A DNA stretch of 5,932 bases from Mollicutes bacterium (GTDB lineage: Bacteria; Bacillota_I; Bacilli_A; Izemoplasmatales; Izemoplasmataceae). Both the position numbers and the translations under genes were made by a program. The notes under the pieces are model-generated. The model saw nothing but the letters and a program-made list of their open reading frames with translations, did not search any database and was not told the DNA's origin. Shown here piece by piece: positions 4,594-5,932 of the stretch (position 1 is the stretch's first letter; each line of letters opens with the position of its first letter). The stretch lies in the NCBI GenBank assembly GCA_003559585.1, contig PWKX01000027.1, forward strand, positions 1-5,932, written 5' to 3'.

Positions 4594-5932
4594 ATGGTTA
4601 AAAACAAAAAAATACCACTTGAGGAATTTCTAGAAAAACGACAAGCTATTTTAATGCACTGGCCCACGGGTAGTTCTGAAGCACTTGAACTGGATAAAGC
4701 GGTGGCGTATTTAAAAACAGTGCCAGATCATAAGCAATTTGCAAAAAAGCTGAGACAAGCCAAAGAAAACGGTGAAACACTGATTCAACCACGTGCGGGT
4801 GTGGCGCTGAAAGATAAACACATTGAGCTTTTAAACTTTTTGAATAAAGAAGGCAAAGCGGATTTTCTACCCTCAACGATCGATTCATATACCAGACATA
4901 ACCGGTATGCCAACGCTGAGGATGCGATTAAGCAATCTGAAAAAGAAAACCGCTCTTTGTTAAATGGTTTTCCAGCTGTTAATTACGGTGTTGAAGGATG
5001 TAAAGAGGTTTTTGAAGCCGTCAACGCTCCAGTCCAAGCCCGTCATGGCACACCTGATGCACGGTTGTTAAGTGAAATCATTCACGCCGCAGGGTGGACT
5101 TCAAATGAAGGCGGGGGCATTTCTTATAATATCCCGTATGCTAAAAACATTACCTTAGAAGACACCATTCGTTATTGGCAGTATTGTGATCGTTTAGTCG
5201 GTTATTATGCTGAAAATGGTATTGAGATAAACCGCGAACCTTTTGGGCCATTAACTGGCACACTAGTACCACCATCGATGTCGCATACAGTGGCAATCAT
5301 TGAAGCCATCTTGGCAGCTGAACAAGGTGTAAAAAACATCACCGTTGGCTACGGTCAGTGCGGCAATATTAATCAAGATGTCGCCGCGCTTTTAACCCTT
5401 GATCAGTTGACAAATTATTACTTAAAACTGTTTGGGTATGAAGATGTGTTTGTAACAACGGTGTTACATCAATGGATGGGTGGGTTTCCTAAAGATGAAG
5501 CTGAAGCAATGGGCATCATCTCTTTAGGTGCGGCTGTGGCGACCTTGGGTGGTGCGACGAAAATCATCACCAAAAGCCCACATGAATCACAAGGCATTCC
5601 TACCAAAGAAGCCAACGCAGAAGGCTTAAGAGCTTCTAAAATTATGACCACCATCTTAAAAGAACAACGCTTAAGTGAATCAGAAGCGTTAAAACAAGAA
5701 ATGGCATTAATTAAAAGGGAAGTTAAAACCTTGCTTTATGCAACGCTAAACATCGGCAAAGGTGATTTAGCCCAAGGTGTCATCAAAGCGTTTGCGGCAG
5801 GTATTTTAGACATTCCTTTTGCCCCTAGTGAAATGAACAAAGGTGCCATATTGCCAGCTAGAGACCAAGAAGGCAACATCCGAATTTTAGAGTTTGGCAA
5901 TCTACCTTTTGATGATGACATCAAGGCGTTTC
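4594..5932 (+). CDS. glmE: Glutamate mutase epsilon (catalytic) subunit, 3' end outside the window
   Basis: The ATG at 4594 follows AGGAG (4581-4585, overlapping the glmL stop) by eight bases. 446 residues are present; clostridial GlmE has about 483, so roughly 35-40 C-terminal residues lie beyond the edge. It is the TIM-barrel subunit that binds glutamate. The arginine claw is in place (R67 in QPRAGVAL, R101 in SYTRHNRY, R150 in QARHGTPD), as are E172 in NEGGGISYN, Y178, Y182 in IPYAKN and K327 in TKSPHE. These line up with R66, R100, R149, E171, Y177, Y181 and K326 of the Clostridium cochlearium enzyme as I recall it. GPLTGTLVPPSMSH (218-231), VTTVLHQWMGGFP (287-299) and ILEFGNLPFDDD (431-442) are also family-typical. 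All key residues being present, it is probably active. A methylaspartate ammonia-lyase gene would be expected downstream but is not in view. Confidence 0.96.
   Translation, partial: MVKNKKIPLEEFLEKRQAILMHWPTGSSEALELDKAVAYLKTVPDHKQFAKKLRQAKENGETLIQPRAGVALKDKHIELLNFLNKEGKADFLPSTIDSYTRHNRYANAEDAIKQSEKENRSLLNGFPAVNYGVEGCKEVFEAVNAPVQARHGTPDARLLSEIIHAAGWTSNEGGGISYNIPYAKNITLEDTIRYWQYCDRLVGYYAENGIEINREPFGPLTGTLVPPSMSHTVAIIEAILAAEQGVKNITVGYGQCGNINQDVAALLTLDQLTNYYLKLFGYEDVFVTTVLHQWMGGFPKDEAEAMGIISLGAAVATLGGATKIITKSPHESQGIPTKEANAEGLRASKIMTTILKEQRLSESEALKQEMALIKREVKTLLYATLNIGKGDLAQGVIKAFAAGILDIPFAPSEMNKGAILPARDQEGNIRILEFGNLPFDDDIKAF

Noticed and set aside
4646..4888. Minus-strand ORFs within glmE (4646-4888, 5469-5654, 5736-5924), within the YutG-like gene (49-279), and across glmS/glmL (3151-3435, 3778-3984)
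   Set aside because: They lie wholly opposite well-supported coding sequence and their translations show no recognisable domain. No ribosome sites or operon context support them.

Overview
The window looks like chromosome from a low-GC, Gram-positive-type bacterium: a Bacillota lineage or a Mollicutes relative that keeps the standard code, such as Acholeplasma- or Haloplasma-like organisms. The evidence is AT-rich DNA, good Shine-Dalgarno sites (AAGGAGG before the second small gene), U-tailed intrinsic terminators, a CcpA-type cre-like site, and protein families typical of Bacillota. Tryptophans are TGG (including the conserved one in the HQWMGG stretch of GlmE), and TGA is used as the glmS stop. 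This argues against the Mycoplasma/Spiroplasma code. The exact taxon cannot be fixed from the sequence.

Left block (2-2509): three tightly spaced plus-strand genes, apparently one operon. They are the 3' end of a YutG/PgpA-type phosphatidylglycerophosphatase gene, a 515-residue six-pass membrane protein with a C-terminal HD-GYP-like domain that has lost most metal and signature residues, and a short single-pass LemA-like protein. A clear intrinsic terminator whose stem starts inside the last stop codon closes the block. The lipid enzyme and the two membrane proteins suggest an envelope or signalling theme, which is inference.

Middle (2485-2795, 311 bases without an assigned gene): this is the most interesting part. 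It holds a near-consensus sigma-A-type promoter (TTGATT-16-TATAAT), a cre-like site at the expected transcription start, and a roughly 200-nt leader. The leader has long-range complementary segments, a possible pseudoknot and an unassigned 39-codon ORF. It ends in a strong intrinsic terminator only 22 bases before the next start codon. The arrangement looks like transcription attenuation. It does not match any riboswitch class I can recognise by eye.

Right block (2796-5932): glmS, glmL and glmE, the two subunits of adenosylcobalamin-dependent glutamate mutase and the ASKHA ATPase that accompanies it. glmE is cut by the window end with about 35-40 codons missing. The enzyme converts L-glutamate to (2S,3S)-3-methylaspartate, the first step of the methylaspartate route of glutamate fermentation. 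The layout predicts an operon under carbon catabolite control (cre) plus a second, RNA-level control in the leader.
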